Origin: Blasia pusilla
Lineage: Eukaryota; Marchantiophyta; Marchantiopsida; Blasiales
DNA: 64,000 bases
Direction: 5' to 3'
Assembly (NCBI GenBank): GCA_050084515.1
Contig: CM114271.1
Span: 27,280,001-27,344,000 of the forward strand
The position numbers and the translations under genes were made by a program. Of this stretch, positions 1-10,218 are shown one piece after another. A model generated the notes under the pieces. That model searched no databases. It saw only the letters and a list, made by a program, of their open reading frames with translations, and had not been told where the DNA came from. The stretch's first letter is position 1. Every line of letters begins with the position of its first letter.

Positions 1-430
1 AACTATTAATCAAAATATTTTCGGGGTATAATTCCCATGTTTGTCAAAAAAATAAAATTAAAAAAAGAGACAAAAATTCATGAGAATTAAATGGCAAACA
101 AATTGTATGGGAAGAGGGAAACAAAGGGAAATTAGGAAAGAAAAAAGGAAGCAAGCGAATTTAAATGGAAGGTTTTACCTAAGATTTGTACAAAGCTTTA
201 AAATGGTACATTTACAAAGAAATAAATGTGCCTATTTTAATTTTAATTTTTAAAACGTATTTAAAAATAGAAGAGCCAAAAAATTATGAAAATAAAATCG
301 GAAAAAATAGGGAAATTTCCCGAAAATGTGGAAAATTGGAGAGAAGGGGAATTTTTTATTTTTAAAAGGATATTTTATTTATAAAAATATATAAAATATT
401 AGGTTAGGGCTAGAATCAGTAGCCCAAACC
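1..430. other. AT-rich intergenic DNA, no gene seen
   Basis: A/T-rich sequence with many short A and T runs. No open frame, RNA gene or repeat with a recognisable family is visible. Confidence 0.6.
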
Positions 431-517
431 TACCCTTCATCTATCTACATGTCCCGACTCTACCTGCCGCTGCCTCCTTCGTGAATCGTGCGGCCCCTAA
501 ACGCTCTCGCTCTCTCC

Positions 518-835
518 GTCTGATCTGCGATCGGACGGCTGGGGCTAGGGATGCTGCCGCCACTGGCCCGCTTCCCCCTTCTCCCCTACCCCGCACGACT
601 CTCACTCTCCCCCGACCAATTTATGATCAGATGGGTGGGGCAAGGACGCCGCTGCTCCTGGCCCCCTTCCCCCTTCTCCAATCAACTTTCTCCCCTCCCT
701 CGTATGATCTGCGCTCAGACAGATGGGTAAGGGACGTTTCCGTCCCTTGCCCCTTCTCCCCTACCCCAATCAACTCTCACTCTGCCCCGCTCCTCCGCTC
801 TCACTCTCCTCCATTTTTCTTTTGACCTCTAGTCT
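518..835. repeat. GC-rich imperfect tandem repeat, about 105-bp unit
   Basis: Three degenerate units, each with a TGATCTGCG/TGATCAGATGGG-like start, a GGGACG-type segment, then a CCCCTTCTCC-CTACCCC tract and ACTCTCACTCT. The third unit contains an 8-bp inverted repeat (AAGGGACG...CGTCCCTT, about 723-745). The short open frames across it are by-products of the repeat. It abuts the LTR starting at 859. Confidence 0.55.
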
Positions 836-858
836 CCATTTTGTGTTTTGGTCTCGTT

Positions 859-1209
859 TGTCGTGCGCATACACATCGATACACAACGTACATCGCTGTC
901 ACCCAACACACATACAAACACGCTTGATCCCATGCTAACTCATGGCATCCTAACAACGAGACAAGAAGTACTAAAATATCTCCAATAAAGTAAGATCCAA
1001 TCTCTCTCTATACCATCTCACACCATAACTCTCAAAGGTGTGCACTCTATCTCATGTCAAACCAAACCCACTCTCCTAATGAGAGGCTTGGGTTATACTC
1101 ACAAGGCAAGGGACCATAGCTCCGCCGCCTCATACCAAGAGGTTCAACAAAGAGAGAATGAGCTTTCAAGCTCTCTCTCCTTAAGGTAAATCCCTCCCCT
1201 CTCCCAAGC
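859..1209 (-). repeat. LTR of the E2 family, part 1, split by the E1 insertion
   Basis: On the plus strand it begins TGTCGTGCGCATAC and matches the LTR at 43477-44116 and an inverted copy at 56.4-57.35 kb. Its first 126 bp (859-984, unit A, ending TCTCCA) recur at 7725-7850. The LTR is interrupted after CTCTCCCAAGC by element E1 and resumes at 7433. LTR ends in this family are TGTCA...TGACA-like. Confidence 0.8.
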
Positions 1210-1533
1210 TGTCGCGCCCCTACTCTCCTTGAACATCAATCTTTAGTGTTGCGGAAGCGTGCGTTCAGTAGGTCACGAACTCATCGCCGATCTGCACCCA
1301 AACACGCACTCTCGTTAGTCGGGTTTGGCCAACCGGCGTTCCAACCCACCGAGTCCTAAACTCGGCGTCTCATCAAGCTCAACCTTCCTTAGTTCCTAGC
1401 TCCCAACACATGGCAAGTCCTTCAAGACTTGGAACAGACTTCCTGGTTAGTCCAGGGATCTGAAACGGCACTTGCACGCCTAGCGATCCCAACTGTTCAA
1501 CGGTCCTCGTGTGAGTTCCAAACCGAGCCCGAG
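1210..1533 (-). repeat. E1 3' LTR (left copy, truncated)
   Basis: It matches 6430-6748 closely, from the TGTCGCGCCCCTACTC end onward. Similarity stops near 1533, whereas the right LTR continues another 680 bp to CGCGACA. The inner (U3) part and its junction with the polypurine tract therefore seem to have been deleted or replaced. I could not assign 1534-1802. Confidence 0.8.
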
Positions 1534-1802
1534 TGTAATCCAACACAAGGTCCTGTTCTAGGTGCTTATCCATATACGAGCTCTCACCTCAAATACTCCT
1601 TGTCTGTCCACTTGTCGTACATTCTAAGTCTATGATGAACGACTCATAGCCATGCACTACCACATACAAATTGCAATCAACACTGGTATCGAATCTCCAA
1701 ATCCATACACTCCTTTATTGCAACACTAGCATATTCTAGTTACAACGGCCTTCGGCCCAAGATTCCACTGATTACAAGTCATGTCTCTAGCTTCTCCTCG
1801 TA

Positions 1803-1960
1803 CTAACGTATGTGCTTCGCTTGTGTTCGCTTGAAGTCACGCAACAATTCTTGCGCGTGTTCCAAATCCTCTTCCGCAATCCAAGTCGCCTCCTTCACAT
1901 GGTAGCCCTTCCATTTTACCAAGTATTCATACTTGTTGGCCCGACGCCTCGAACGTTAGA
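1803..1960 (-). pseudogene. E1 integrase C-terminal chromodomain
   Basis: In the minus frame just after a TAA at about 1956, the sequence reads YEYLVKWKGYHVKEATW, then IAEEDLEHAQELLRDF, and ends at a TAG (1803-1805). The YLVKWKGY core, the W of the aromatic cage and the following acidic stretch are diagnostic of a chromodomain. In chromoviruses this module sits at the end of integrase and binds histone H3 lysine methylation to guide insertion into heterochromatin. One in-frame stop separates it from the rest of integrase. Confidence 0.88.
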
Positions 1961-3100
1961 TGGTCTCCACCTCGAACTCCGGCTCCTCATTTACGATGAC
2001 CGGGTGCGGTCTCACCACCTGTCTCCGCTCGAAACGTCCATTATCTTGAAGGTATTTCTTCAACAATGACACATGAAAGGTCGGGTGAATCTTGAACTCG
2101 TCCGGCAGCCTCAACGTATACACATCCTCAAACGGGTTTGTCACAATCACATACGGTCCAAAGATACTTTTGGCGGACTTCGCAAACAACTCTTTCGGAA
2201 GAGTGAGATTCTTCACACTCAACCACACTTGTTCTCCAACTTGGAATCGTACTTGGCGCCGACTCTTGTTAGCATGCTTAACGTACCTCATTTGAGCATT
2301 TGCAAGACTTCGCCTCGCGCTCTCTTCTCGTTCTCGCATCTCTACCAACAAACTTTCTGTCGTCACTTGTCGTGTTCGTGCCAATGTAGTACCCTTCGAA
2401 GGGCTAGATCAAGAGGCCCTTCGGCTCGTCCATTTGCCAGGAGAAACGGAGATTCTCTGTTGCGAATGCTTGGTCGAGTTGTAGCAAAGATTCCGCCATG
2501 CTCACCACCACCGACCCAATCGCGTTGATCAAAGACCGACATAATTCCTCAAATCGATTCACGATAGAGTTTACCTTTTCATCTGTCCATCCGCTGTGGG
2601 TGGAAAGCCGTCATCAAACTCAGCTTGGTCTTAAACCTTTCGAACAAGTGCTTCGAGAAAGCACTGGTAAACTTTGGATCCCGATCTGAAACAATGCTCC
2701 TCGGCAAACCATGCGCACGCCACCAGCTATCGAGGAATAGTTGCGCCGTCGTATACGCCGTTGCGGAATCCACCGTCGGCACGAATCTCGCCAACTTGCT
2801 AAACCGATCAACAATCACCAAGTATAGCGTTGTATCCCCAGATTTCGAAGACTCGTGATGAAATCCATACTCACACTTTGCAAGGGTCCTTCGGGATCGG
2901 CAAGGGATGCAAGCAAGCCTTGTTTCTTATCATAAGAGACTCTATTCGCTTAAGGTGTCACCACAGGTCTTCACATATTGAGCAACATCCTCCTTCATGT
3001 TGGGCCAAAAGAACCGCCGATAGAACGACTAGCGAGATTTCTCTCCTTTATGTCCGCCAAGGGTCCGTCGTGACATTCCGCTAACACCTTGGTTCGCATT
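1956..3100 (-). pseudogene. E1 integrase (core and C-terminal region)
   Basis: The segment at 2579-2821 reads as the integrase core, with VIVDRFSKLARFVP around the first catalytic Asp region and IVSDRDPKFTSAF for the second Asp. The segment at 1956-2384 is the C-terminal domain, with GEQVWLSVKNL and FGPYVIV, the barrel that precedes the chromodomain. The parts lie in different frames. A zinc-binding N-terminal part (about 2830-3100) is too damaged to read. Product: strand-transfer integrase of a Ty3/gypsy element; not functional here. Confidence 0.85.
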
Positions 3101-3414
3101 TCGCCTTGCCCTACATAGATCCTCGTGTTTGAACCTTAGTAAACCGTGACTCAAACTTATGTTGGCCACCTTCTCACCCTCGCTTCAACTTCCTCGGTAT
3201 TCCCTCGCTTGAGCATCCTTCATATATCCTTCACGAATCCTTCTCTCCAGATCTGTTTCCTTAGGGAACATTGCTCTCAAGACTGTGTGTCGTCGATGGC
3301 ATGTGTTCCTCCTGCGACTTAACGATCCTGGAATCACATTATCTTTACCGGCTTGTGGATCAACTCTACATCCATCGGCGCCAAGGTATCATGCCACCGC
3401 AGATTGTTTCGGTG

Positions 3415-3660
3415 TCACTCGATCCTGGGTCTCAAAATACTTGAGTGATATATTATTGGTGAATACTCGAGTCCTGGTGGAGCCCTAGATAATGCCGCCA
3501 CTTCCTCAAGAAATGTACCACCGCGAACAACTCTTTTCGTGAGTAGGCCATCTCCTTTCGTGTCGCTAAGCTTCTTGCTCTCATATGCCACCGGTCTCCC
3601 TTCTTGCACCAACATTCCCGCAATCGCGAAATCACTAGCATCGATATGCACTTGAACGGT
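3415..3660 (-). pseudogene. E1 RNase H fragment
   Basis: MHIDASDFAIAGMLVQ followed by RPVAYESKKLS matches the RNase H segment that follows reverse transcriptase in Ty3/gypsy polyproteins (D-A-S-D...G..L.Q...P.A+.S+KL). The frame breaks soon after. It lies between reverse transcriptase and integrase as expected. Confidence 0.82.
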
Positions 3661-3707
3661 TTGTCAAACTCGGCAGCTTTAACACCGGTTCTGCGATAGA
3701 ATCTGCT

Positions 3708-4520
3708 TCACTCGGTTGAATGCCTCATTAACTTCCAGGTCCAAGTCGTGTTGGCAAACTTTGCCGTCAATCCGTGAGAGGTCTCACAATTCCCGAAAAG
3801 TTTTTCACATAAGTACGATAAAATTGCAACGCACCTATGAACCTCCTCATCCCCTTTACCAAGTGGATGGGGTTCCCACTCGGAAATAGCCTTTACCTTT
3901 TCCATGTCCGGTCGACGCCATCTCAGATCGACCACGTGACCCAAGAATTTGATCTTACTCCAACCAAATTCGCTCTTCTCTACATTCGCATCTGGTGATT
4001 TGCCCTTAGCTTAGACAAGACCGCTCTCACATGTAACGTGCTCCTCTAGTGACTTGAATAGATAAGTATATCATCGATATAGATGATAACATACTTATCC
4101 ATTTCCTTGTGAAAAATGGAGTTCATCAATGTGGTGAACGCCGGAGGCGCGTTACATAGACCGAAAGGCATCACTACAAACTCAAAGGAACCATATCTCG
4201 TCCCGCACGCATCTTCTCCACATCGCCTCGGCAATCCGAACTGGTAATATCCTCGACTTCAAGTCAATCCTACTGAAATATCTCGCTGCCCGACCTATCA
4301 AAGAGATCATCTATCCTTGGAAGAGGATAATTGTTCGAACCGTCACTTTGTTGGTGCACGGTAATCAACACACTGACCTCATCTTTCCATCCTTCTTCTT
4401 TACAATGAGAACAGTGCTCTATAAGGTGACTTGCTAGTCCTAATGTAACCCTTTTCCAAGAGCTCACTTAATCGCTTTTCAACTCAAGAAGTTCCTCCTG
4501 ATTCAACCTATATGGTGCTT
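3708..4520 (-). pseudogene. E1 reverse transcriptase fragments
   Basis: Minus-strand 4046-4234 carries [20 protein letters not shown] and [13 protein letters not shown], the conserved reverse-transcriptase core with the YIDD catalytic box. The segment at 3708-3944 continues into the thumb and connection (GHVVDL, then a W-rich part). The segment at 4270-4467 corresponds to the fingers (YPLPRIDDLFD). Several frameshifts separate them. Confidence 0.87.
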
Positions 4521-5021
4521 TTGAAGGCGGTTGGGAACCGGGTATGATCTCTATCTTATGATCTACGGCTCTATGCGACGGCAATTCGTCGGAAGCTCAT
4601 TTGTCAAGACATCCTCAAACTCCTTGACCACTTCTGAAGTGGTTCTGGGACTCCCCTTGAAGCGGCGTCCGATCTCTGCAGTATCGCTTGTAGCCTCCTC
4701 CACTTGTCTCATCAAGTAGAGAAATCCATCCTCCAACTCAGTCATGCTCCTCCTTGTGATCGAGTTCACCAACTCCATCTTCGCTGGAACCTCACGGACC
4801 AACCGCACAGAATCGTTTGCCTTTTAGCAAGACGCTCAACCTCAATGGTCGGCGTCTTAACTCCACCTCATACGCATCTAGGAGTGTATTCCCAAAACTC
4901 CGTCAATGCCGTCCATTTCGCATACAGTGAAATTCTCCTTCAACTCGAATACCCCGCATCCTACTTTCAAACCCAAGACCAAATCAGAAGTCCGATGAGA
5001 CTTGCCTCCTACAAATCCCAC

Positions 5022-5320
5022 TCAAATGGGCTCGTCCGCCTTAGAGGTAGACAGCCCCAGTTCCTTCACGATTCTCAAGCTTAGGAAGGAGTGCGAAGCA
5101 CCTGTATCCACGACCAACAACACATCGCGATCAGCAATCTTGGATCTTAGGTACACCAAATTGTGCGTCGTCTTGGTGACTTGAAGGGACGTCTCCATAT
5201 CGCCCGCCAACATATGCTTAGCAGCAAACGCAATCATACTCCCATTACTAACCTTCGGTTTCGAACAACCTTTCGACAGTGCCCGGTTCGCCCGCGGTTG
5301 TAGCATATGACCTTGCCGTT
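5022..5320 (-). pseudogene. E1 zinc knuckle and aspartic protease
   Basis: The protease active site LVVDTGASHSFLS (D at about 5108) keeps the catalytic DTG triad, followed by RIVKELGL. About 55 residues upstream, at about 5270-5315, a damaged CCHC knuckle (CYNRGRTGHCRK, second Cys changed to Arg) marks the end of gag. The open frame 5022-5498 includes a lysine/arginine-rich stretch typical of gag C termini. Confidence 0.83.
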
Positions 5321-5499
5321 CCTCGTCTTTGAGTGTTGTCCTCCTTTCGCCGCATGAAGTTCCACTCGCTTTTTCTTTGCCGGGGCAGCGACTCTCGCTT
5401 CGTCTTGGCCCCACTCCAGCCTCTTTTGAACGCCTCCTTATTTTTCGACTTCTTGAAAAAAACTTTTGACTCGAAGGGTTTCTAGGTTTGGACCTCATC

Positions 5500-6300
5500 G
5501 TCCCCTAATCCGCTCCGCTAGCTTCGAAGGTCCGCGCAGTCTCGGCAACGTCGGCATTCGGTAAAGGGGCTTTCGGCGCTCGGCTTGAGTCCACTAATGA
5601 AGATAGCCTTCTTCGGCGTGCTCATCCATCTTCGGACTAGAAGTCGGTTTCGCACTAAACTCCCTCACATACGCGCTTAAGGAACCACTCTGCGCATCCC
5701 GACGCATTCCACCGTGTCACGCAACCCTTGGTACTCGGAGTGAACCGATCCCCAATCAACTCCTTGAACTCCTCCCAACTCGAGGTGACTCACCGCCCGA
5801 GATATTCCTCTCGTTGAGCGGTCCACCATTGTAGAGCATGATCCTTGAGAAAAGTAACGGCTATCGTCACCTTGTCTTTCAGCTTTGACCTTCTCGCGCC
5901 TCGAAATGCCTGATTCGATTCCGTAAGGAGATCCTTCACTTTCGCGAGCGCCCCACTCCAATAAATGGCGTGGCGGTTCGTCTTGCAAAGCTTTTGCCCG
6001 CACGGGTTTCGAGTGGCCTCTAACTCGGCAATCCGCTTGCTTTGCTTTGGGACATCTGCTCCACCAACACCTTCAACAAGTCCAACGCCTGGCTAGACTC
6101 CGTCCTTTCCTCGAGTTTGGGCCCACGGCCCCGCGGAAGGAGTCGCCAGGGACGTCCTCACGATCGGGCGTTCGGCTCTTGGGTCTCGACTCCTCTATAG
6201 CTTCACGGTCCGGCATTGGTTCCTCTCTCGGTTCACGCCGCTTGATTCGGCGCTTCTTGGGTTGTTCTCCTCGATCGCCATCTCCAAGCCAACTCACTCA
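5500..6300 (-). pseudogene. E1 gag remnant
   Basis: This interval lies between the primer-binding site and the zinc knuckle, where gag must be. The minus frames contain charged, proline- and arginine-rich stretches (for example 6073-6297) and a damaged capsid-like part at 5677-6003. No segment is long enough for a motif-level match, so the call rests mainly on position. Confidence 0.55.
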
Positions 6301-6410
6301 GATCTCCTCCTCGTTTCTTGCGTCCCTCCTCGAGCGTCCGAGTCTAGCCGCTACCTTAAAATTTCCCAAGCGTCCGGCTGATCCCACGACCCCAAGTTCT
6401 CACTCACCAA

Positions 6411-6427
6411 GGATAAGCTCGATACCA
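6411..6427 (-). promoter_or_regulatory. E1 primer-binding site (initiator tRNA-Met type)
   Basis: Two bases inside the 5' LTR the minus strand reads TGGTATCGAGC. This is one base short of the usual plant element site TGGTATCAGAGC, complementary to the 3' end of initiator tRNA-Met. It fixes the right-hand copy as the 5' LTR and the element as minus strand. Confidence 0.78.
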
Positions 6428-6429
6428 CT

Positions 6430-7427
6430 TGTCGCGCCCCTACTCTCCTTGAACGCGTCAATCTTTAGTGTTTGCGGAAGCGTGCGTTGATGGGTCACGA
6501 ACTCATTTCCGATCGCACCCAAACACGCACACTCGTTAGTCGGGTTTGGCCAACCGGCGTTCCAACCCACGAGTCCTAAACTCGGCGTCTCATCAAGCTC
6601 AACCTTCCTTAGTTCCTAGCTCCCAACACATGGCAAGTCCTTCAAGACTTGGAACAGACTTCTGGTTAGTCCAGGGATCTGAAACGGCACTTGCACGCCT
6701 AGCGATCCCAACTGTTCAACGGTCCTCGTGTGAGTTCCGAACCGAGACCCAAGTAATTGAGTCGCGGCGTGAAATCCAAGAGGGATATCTAAAATCGCCT
6801 CAATGGATTTGGTGCAGGTTTTCCAACCCAACGCCCAAACTCGCGTTCCGTTCCATGCCCTTGAGCGCCCTGGCGCCCAAAGTGGGGTTTGGGTTCCAAG
6901 CACTCTCGGAGACCTTCCCCCTTACTAGTACTTCTGGGGTTCTCCAATAACCCCTCCCCTTTGCGAAAAGAGGTTCGGGCCCTTCATTGTGGCCCTCAAC
7001 CCGACTCCACTTACAGTCGTTTTCGGGTCGTGTCTCGTCCGCTGCTTATGCGTTTGCAGCGATCTTTGGTGTGTTTGAACCGGCTCTTCATAAGCTTTCC
7101 AACGCACTCTTATTTGCTCCAAACGCATCTCGGCGCTAAAAGTTATGGCCATAAATACAGTCGGAAACTCTCAAACGCAAGTGGCGTTCCAAATCCGGAT
7201 CTTTCTTTTGGCAACCCACTTCCTAGACTCGACTTCTTTCAAGTCTCATTCCGCGTTTGGTCCAGGTTTCTGAGTCGCGACCATCACATGTGAAATGCGA
7301 CTTCTCGCTCGCGTCTCATCTCTTGTCTCCTCTTTGAGACAACTCCAACGCGCAAACCATCTTAGCGTGAGCCCGCTAATGTTCCGATGTTCCGCTTGGC
7401 ACTTGTTTGGTCATGAGGGTCGCGACA
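6430..7427 (-). repeat. E1 5' LTR (right copy, complete, 998 bp)
   Basis: It starts TGTCGCG and ends CGCGACA, a perfect 7-bp terminal inverted repeat, followed at once by the CAAGC duplication. It contains promoter, R and U5 in minus orientation. A decayed relative of this whole LTR is visible at 26.74-27.32 kb. Confidence 0.88.
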
Positions 7428-7432
7428 CAAGC

Positions 7433-7722
7433 TCTCTCCATGGTAACCTATTCTCCCAAGTCACCTCCTTGGCTCTTCACTTGATGTAGGAGGTCAAGGG
7501 TCATTTACCAAAAATAGAAAGTCAATCATATAAGTAAAATGGTACTTACCTAAAATAGTAAATTTCTCAATATGGCTCCGAATGAGCCGAAACGAAGGAG
7601 AAGCCTGCTCTCTCAGGTTTCTCGGGGCCTGAACACATCATCCTTAACCTATTGAGCGTGTCCTCCACTACCCTTGAAGGTGCTCTACTAGATCTCACCG
7701 ATCTATCATAAAAGACGTGACA
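7433..7722 (-). repeat. LTR of the E2 family, part 2 (right of E1)
   Basis: It resumes the LTR interrupted at 1209: CTCTCCATGGTAACC here corresponds to CTCTCAACGGTAACC at about 43.83 kb. It ends AAAGACGTGACA, giving the TGACA terminus. Removing E1 and one CAAGC copy restores an LTR of about 640 bp. Confidence 0.8.
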
Positions 7723-7724
7723 AT

Positions 7725-7850
7725 TGTCGTGCGCATACAAATCGCTACACAACATACATCGTTGTCCCCGAGCACACACACAAACACGCACGATCCCATG
7801 CTAACTCATGGCATCCAAACAAGGAGACAAGAAGTATTAAAATATCTCCA
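7725..7850 (-). repeat. Extra 126-bp copy of LTR unit A between LTR and polypurine tract
   Basis: TGTCGTGCGC...TCTCCA, 126 bp, repeats the outer 126 bp of the LTR (859-984). It is separated from the LTR end by two bases. The same arrangement occurs in E3 at 44119-44244, so it was present in the parent element. Solo LTRs at 30.99 kb and 56.4-57.35 kb lack it. Confidence 0.75.
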
Positions 7851-7860
7851 ATCGCCCCCA
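7851..7860 (-). promoter_or_regulatory. E2 polypurine tract
   Basis: On the minus strand TGGGGGCGAT lies immediately before TGGAGATATT, the start of unit A. A purine run just 5' of the 3' LTR is where plus-strand synthesis of an LTR element is primed. E3 has AGGGGGGCGAT at the same place (44245-44256). Confidence 0.65.
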
Positions 7861-8029
7861 TAATTGGTGGTTAGGTCCCTCTAACTCTAGATAGCCATCT
7901 ATCCCTACCTACCATGACATACATCTCTCGGACACTAAGAGCAAGAAGGTCGGGTGCTCATGTGGCCCCATCGTTAGTCGTCTTCCTGTCATAGAAAAAG
8001 TCGGAATCAAAACCTACCTAATATCTCCT

Positions 8030-8713
8030 CTATGTACATCTGGGACACATCCATCATCCCCAAGGAACCCTAGTGAGAGGTGGCGTCAGACATGCCATAT
8101 GCCAACCTTGCAAACATCCATCACAGATTAGCATCGTGGCCGCACCACGGGCAGAACCACACAACATACAATGCAAACCTGTAGGAACTATTGCTAAGCT
8201 TGAATCTACTGTACCATCAATATTAGGAAGATGACATGGCGCAAAATTACGCACATGGTCCTTCCATACCATACCAGCGCGTCCCTCCAGCAAGAGAATA
8301 CCGGATGGCAAAACGTCACGTACTCTCGGGATAGTGCGCCTTGCAGTCACATCCAACGTCATCGCTGTTGTCTGCTGTAAGTAGACATAATCTCCTTGAT
8401 GAAACCTCAGGATAGTTGGTTGATAACCATCACCCCGAATAGTCGTATACCTCAACGTATCTTGATGCTGCACAATCGCCAAGTTCTCGAACGCCATGGG
8501 CATCACTCTCTGAAACAACTCAGCCCTCTGAGAATATGCTCGCATCCAAAAATCTAGGTCATCAAGGTCCAGCACCTCACCAACATCTTGACGAATGGCC
8601 ACAGGTAAATCTGGCTCTCGGCCATAAAGTAGCAAGTACGATGAAAAAGACGATAAGGATGCATGCCTCTGAATCTGTATGTCATCGCCAACCAGTGCAA
8701 CTGCAGGTCCCAA
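8030..8713 (-). pseudogene. E2 integrase C-terminal region with PHD finger
   Basis: The frame 8054-8713 begins in the integrase tail (LLLYGREPDLP), continues through a barrel-like segment (GDYVYLQQT; PSGILLLEG; VWKDHVRNFAPCHLPN) and ends in a zinc finger: CMLC, then CDGC, H205 and C208, with PPLTRVPWG. A CGA-to-TGA type stop follows, then WMCPRC and a TAG at 8030. The eight ligands fit the PHD pattern C4HC3. PHD fingers read histone H3 tails. In this element the finger takes the place of the chromodomain found in E1. The E3 copy at 44433-44909 has the finger uninterrupted. Confidence 0.87.
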
Positions 8714-8730
8714 TCTCCTAAGTGACCTCT

Positions 8731-9447
8731 CTACAAGCCATACTTGCGTAAACCCCTCTTCACCGTATGCACAACTCTCTCCGCTAATCCATCCGTCTCA
8801 GGATGATCTCGCGAAGTCGTGCGATGGTCGATCAGCGCCTGATCAAACAAGGTCTGGAACTCACCGCGAAACTCGGTACCCTGGTCTGTCAACGTCTCAG
8901 CCGGTGCACCATAATGACTCATCACTCTGTCAAGGAAGGCATAAGCTACTCCCTCACTTGCTTTGTCAAGCAATGCAACCAACTCGATCCACTTTGATAA
9001 ATGATCGACCATCATCAACACATAACGACTGTGACGCTCCGTCAAAGGCAAAGGTCCTGCAAAATCCAAATTCCATCTGTACCCTAAGCCAATGATTGGT
9101 AACGGATACAACTGCGGAGTCAGAGCATTGAACGATGCTCGGACCCGATCACACACCATGCACCTGGAAACAAATAACTGAACGTCACTCTGCATGCCTC
9201 GCCACCAATACTGAATCTGGAGCAAGCTGTACGTCCGCTTCACCCCAAAGTGACCCAACTCCTCGTGGACATGCTGCACTAGTCGTGCTCTCTGTAAAGG
9301 ATACGGCACTACACGTACTATGCCATCCTCCCAAACCCGCAAAACATGTGTCCCCTCCCAACGGAACCGTCTAGCCTGCTCTAGGATTTGATCCCGCTCT
9401 CTAGCACCCACGGTGCTCGCAAAGCTGATAGTCCGAAGGTACTCCAA
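8731..9447 (-). pseudogene. E2 integrase zinc-binding domain and catalytic core
   Basis: A 238-residue open frame. Residues 61-99 form the HHCC zinc domain (H61, H66, C96, C99 in HEELGHFG and CMVC). The core has WNLDFAGPLPLT (D128), LTDQGTEFRGEF (D188) and DHPETDGLAERVV (E223), the D,D-35-E triad. The function would be end-processing and insertion of element cDNA in the nucleus. The next part of the protein continues in another frame, so the enzyme cannot be made intact. Confidence 0.88.
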
Positions 9448-9471
9448 GACTAATCCATCATCATGAATATC

Positions 9472-10218
9472 TCAGCCATCTGTCGTCTCCTCACTGGCCT
9501 TGGGATCCAAGGACTCTCCACTAGACCTCGCCATTGATGTATACACAATGTGGCTCTCCATAGCCAACATGCTTAAATAGGCTGACGCATGCCATCTTGG
9601 CACTGACTCCTCATCACTCTCTCCATGCCATCGAGCTCCAGTTGCATCTTGTTGACTCGGGCATGGGTTACGACTCAACCCATCTGCATCCTGGTTGAGC
9701 GTCCCTGGTCTATGTACCACCTAAAAATCATACTCCTTCAACAACAGAGCCCATCTCGCAAGCTTCCCTCTAAGCTTGTCGGACTCCATCAACCACTTCA
9801 GTGGTTGATGATCAGTGATGATGGTAAGGGGATTGTCGAATAAGTAACACTTGAAATGTGCTACAACCCACACTGAAGCCAAGCACCCACCCTCATACAA
9901 GTTGTACTTCACCTCTGCAGTATTGTTCGAGCGGCTAGCGTAAGCCACCACGAACTCTGTACCCTCATCATCATGCTGGATGAGCACTGCTCCAAGCCCC
10001 AACATGCTCCAATATATGTGCAACTGGAAAGGACGCCCCCTGATCGGTCTCCTCAAGATGGGCACGGACGTCAACCTGTCCTTGAGCAACTGAAATGCTC
10101 GCTCCTGCTCATCCTCCCTGTGCCACTCGTGATCCACCTTGGTCAGCAAGATCAGCGGCTTCGCAATCGAATTGAATCCCTTGACGTACCGCCGATAGAA
10201 GTTTGCCAATCCCATCAA
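9472..10218 (-). pseudogene. E2 RNase H and linker to integrase
   Basis: FVVAYASRSNNTAEVKYN and LTIITDHQPLKWLM are hallmark RNase H sequences of Ty3/gypsy polyproteins. VVHRPGTLNQDADGLSRNP follows in the same frame after one stop codon at 9721. GLANFYRRYVKGF at the start is the connection between reverse transcriptase and RNase H. Comparison with E3 at GCGTAAGCCACC shows this is the uninterrupted form of the site into which E3 received a solo LTR. Confidence 0.88.

Larger units (their letters stand above)
1210..7427 (-). mobile_element. E1: chromodomain Ty3/gypsy LTR retrotransposon (chromovirus)
   Basis: A complete insertion coded on the minus strand. It is bounded by terminal TGTCGCG (1210) and CGCGACA (ending 7427) and flanked by a 5-bp target-site duplication CAAGC (1205-1209 and 7428-7432). 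The domain order read on the minus strand is gag, protease (DTGAS), reverse transcriptase (YIDD), RNase H, integrase, chromodomain, which is the chromovirus arrangement. A primer-binding site lies just inside the 5' LTR. The coding region is broken by many frameshifts and stops, so the copy is dead. The uninterrupted target exists at about 43.81 kb in another copy of the same LTR, which confirms both boundaries. The two LTRs are about 95 percent alike over their shared part by eye, so the insertion is fairly young. Confidence 0.93.

Noticed and set aside
8536-9374. Plus-strand frames opposite the E2 integrase (also opposite E3)
   Set aside because: They are antisense shadows of the integrase coding sequence.
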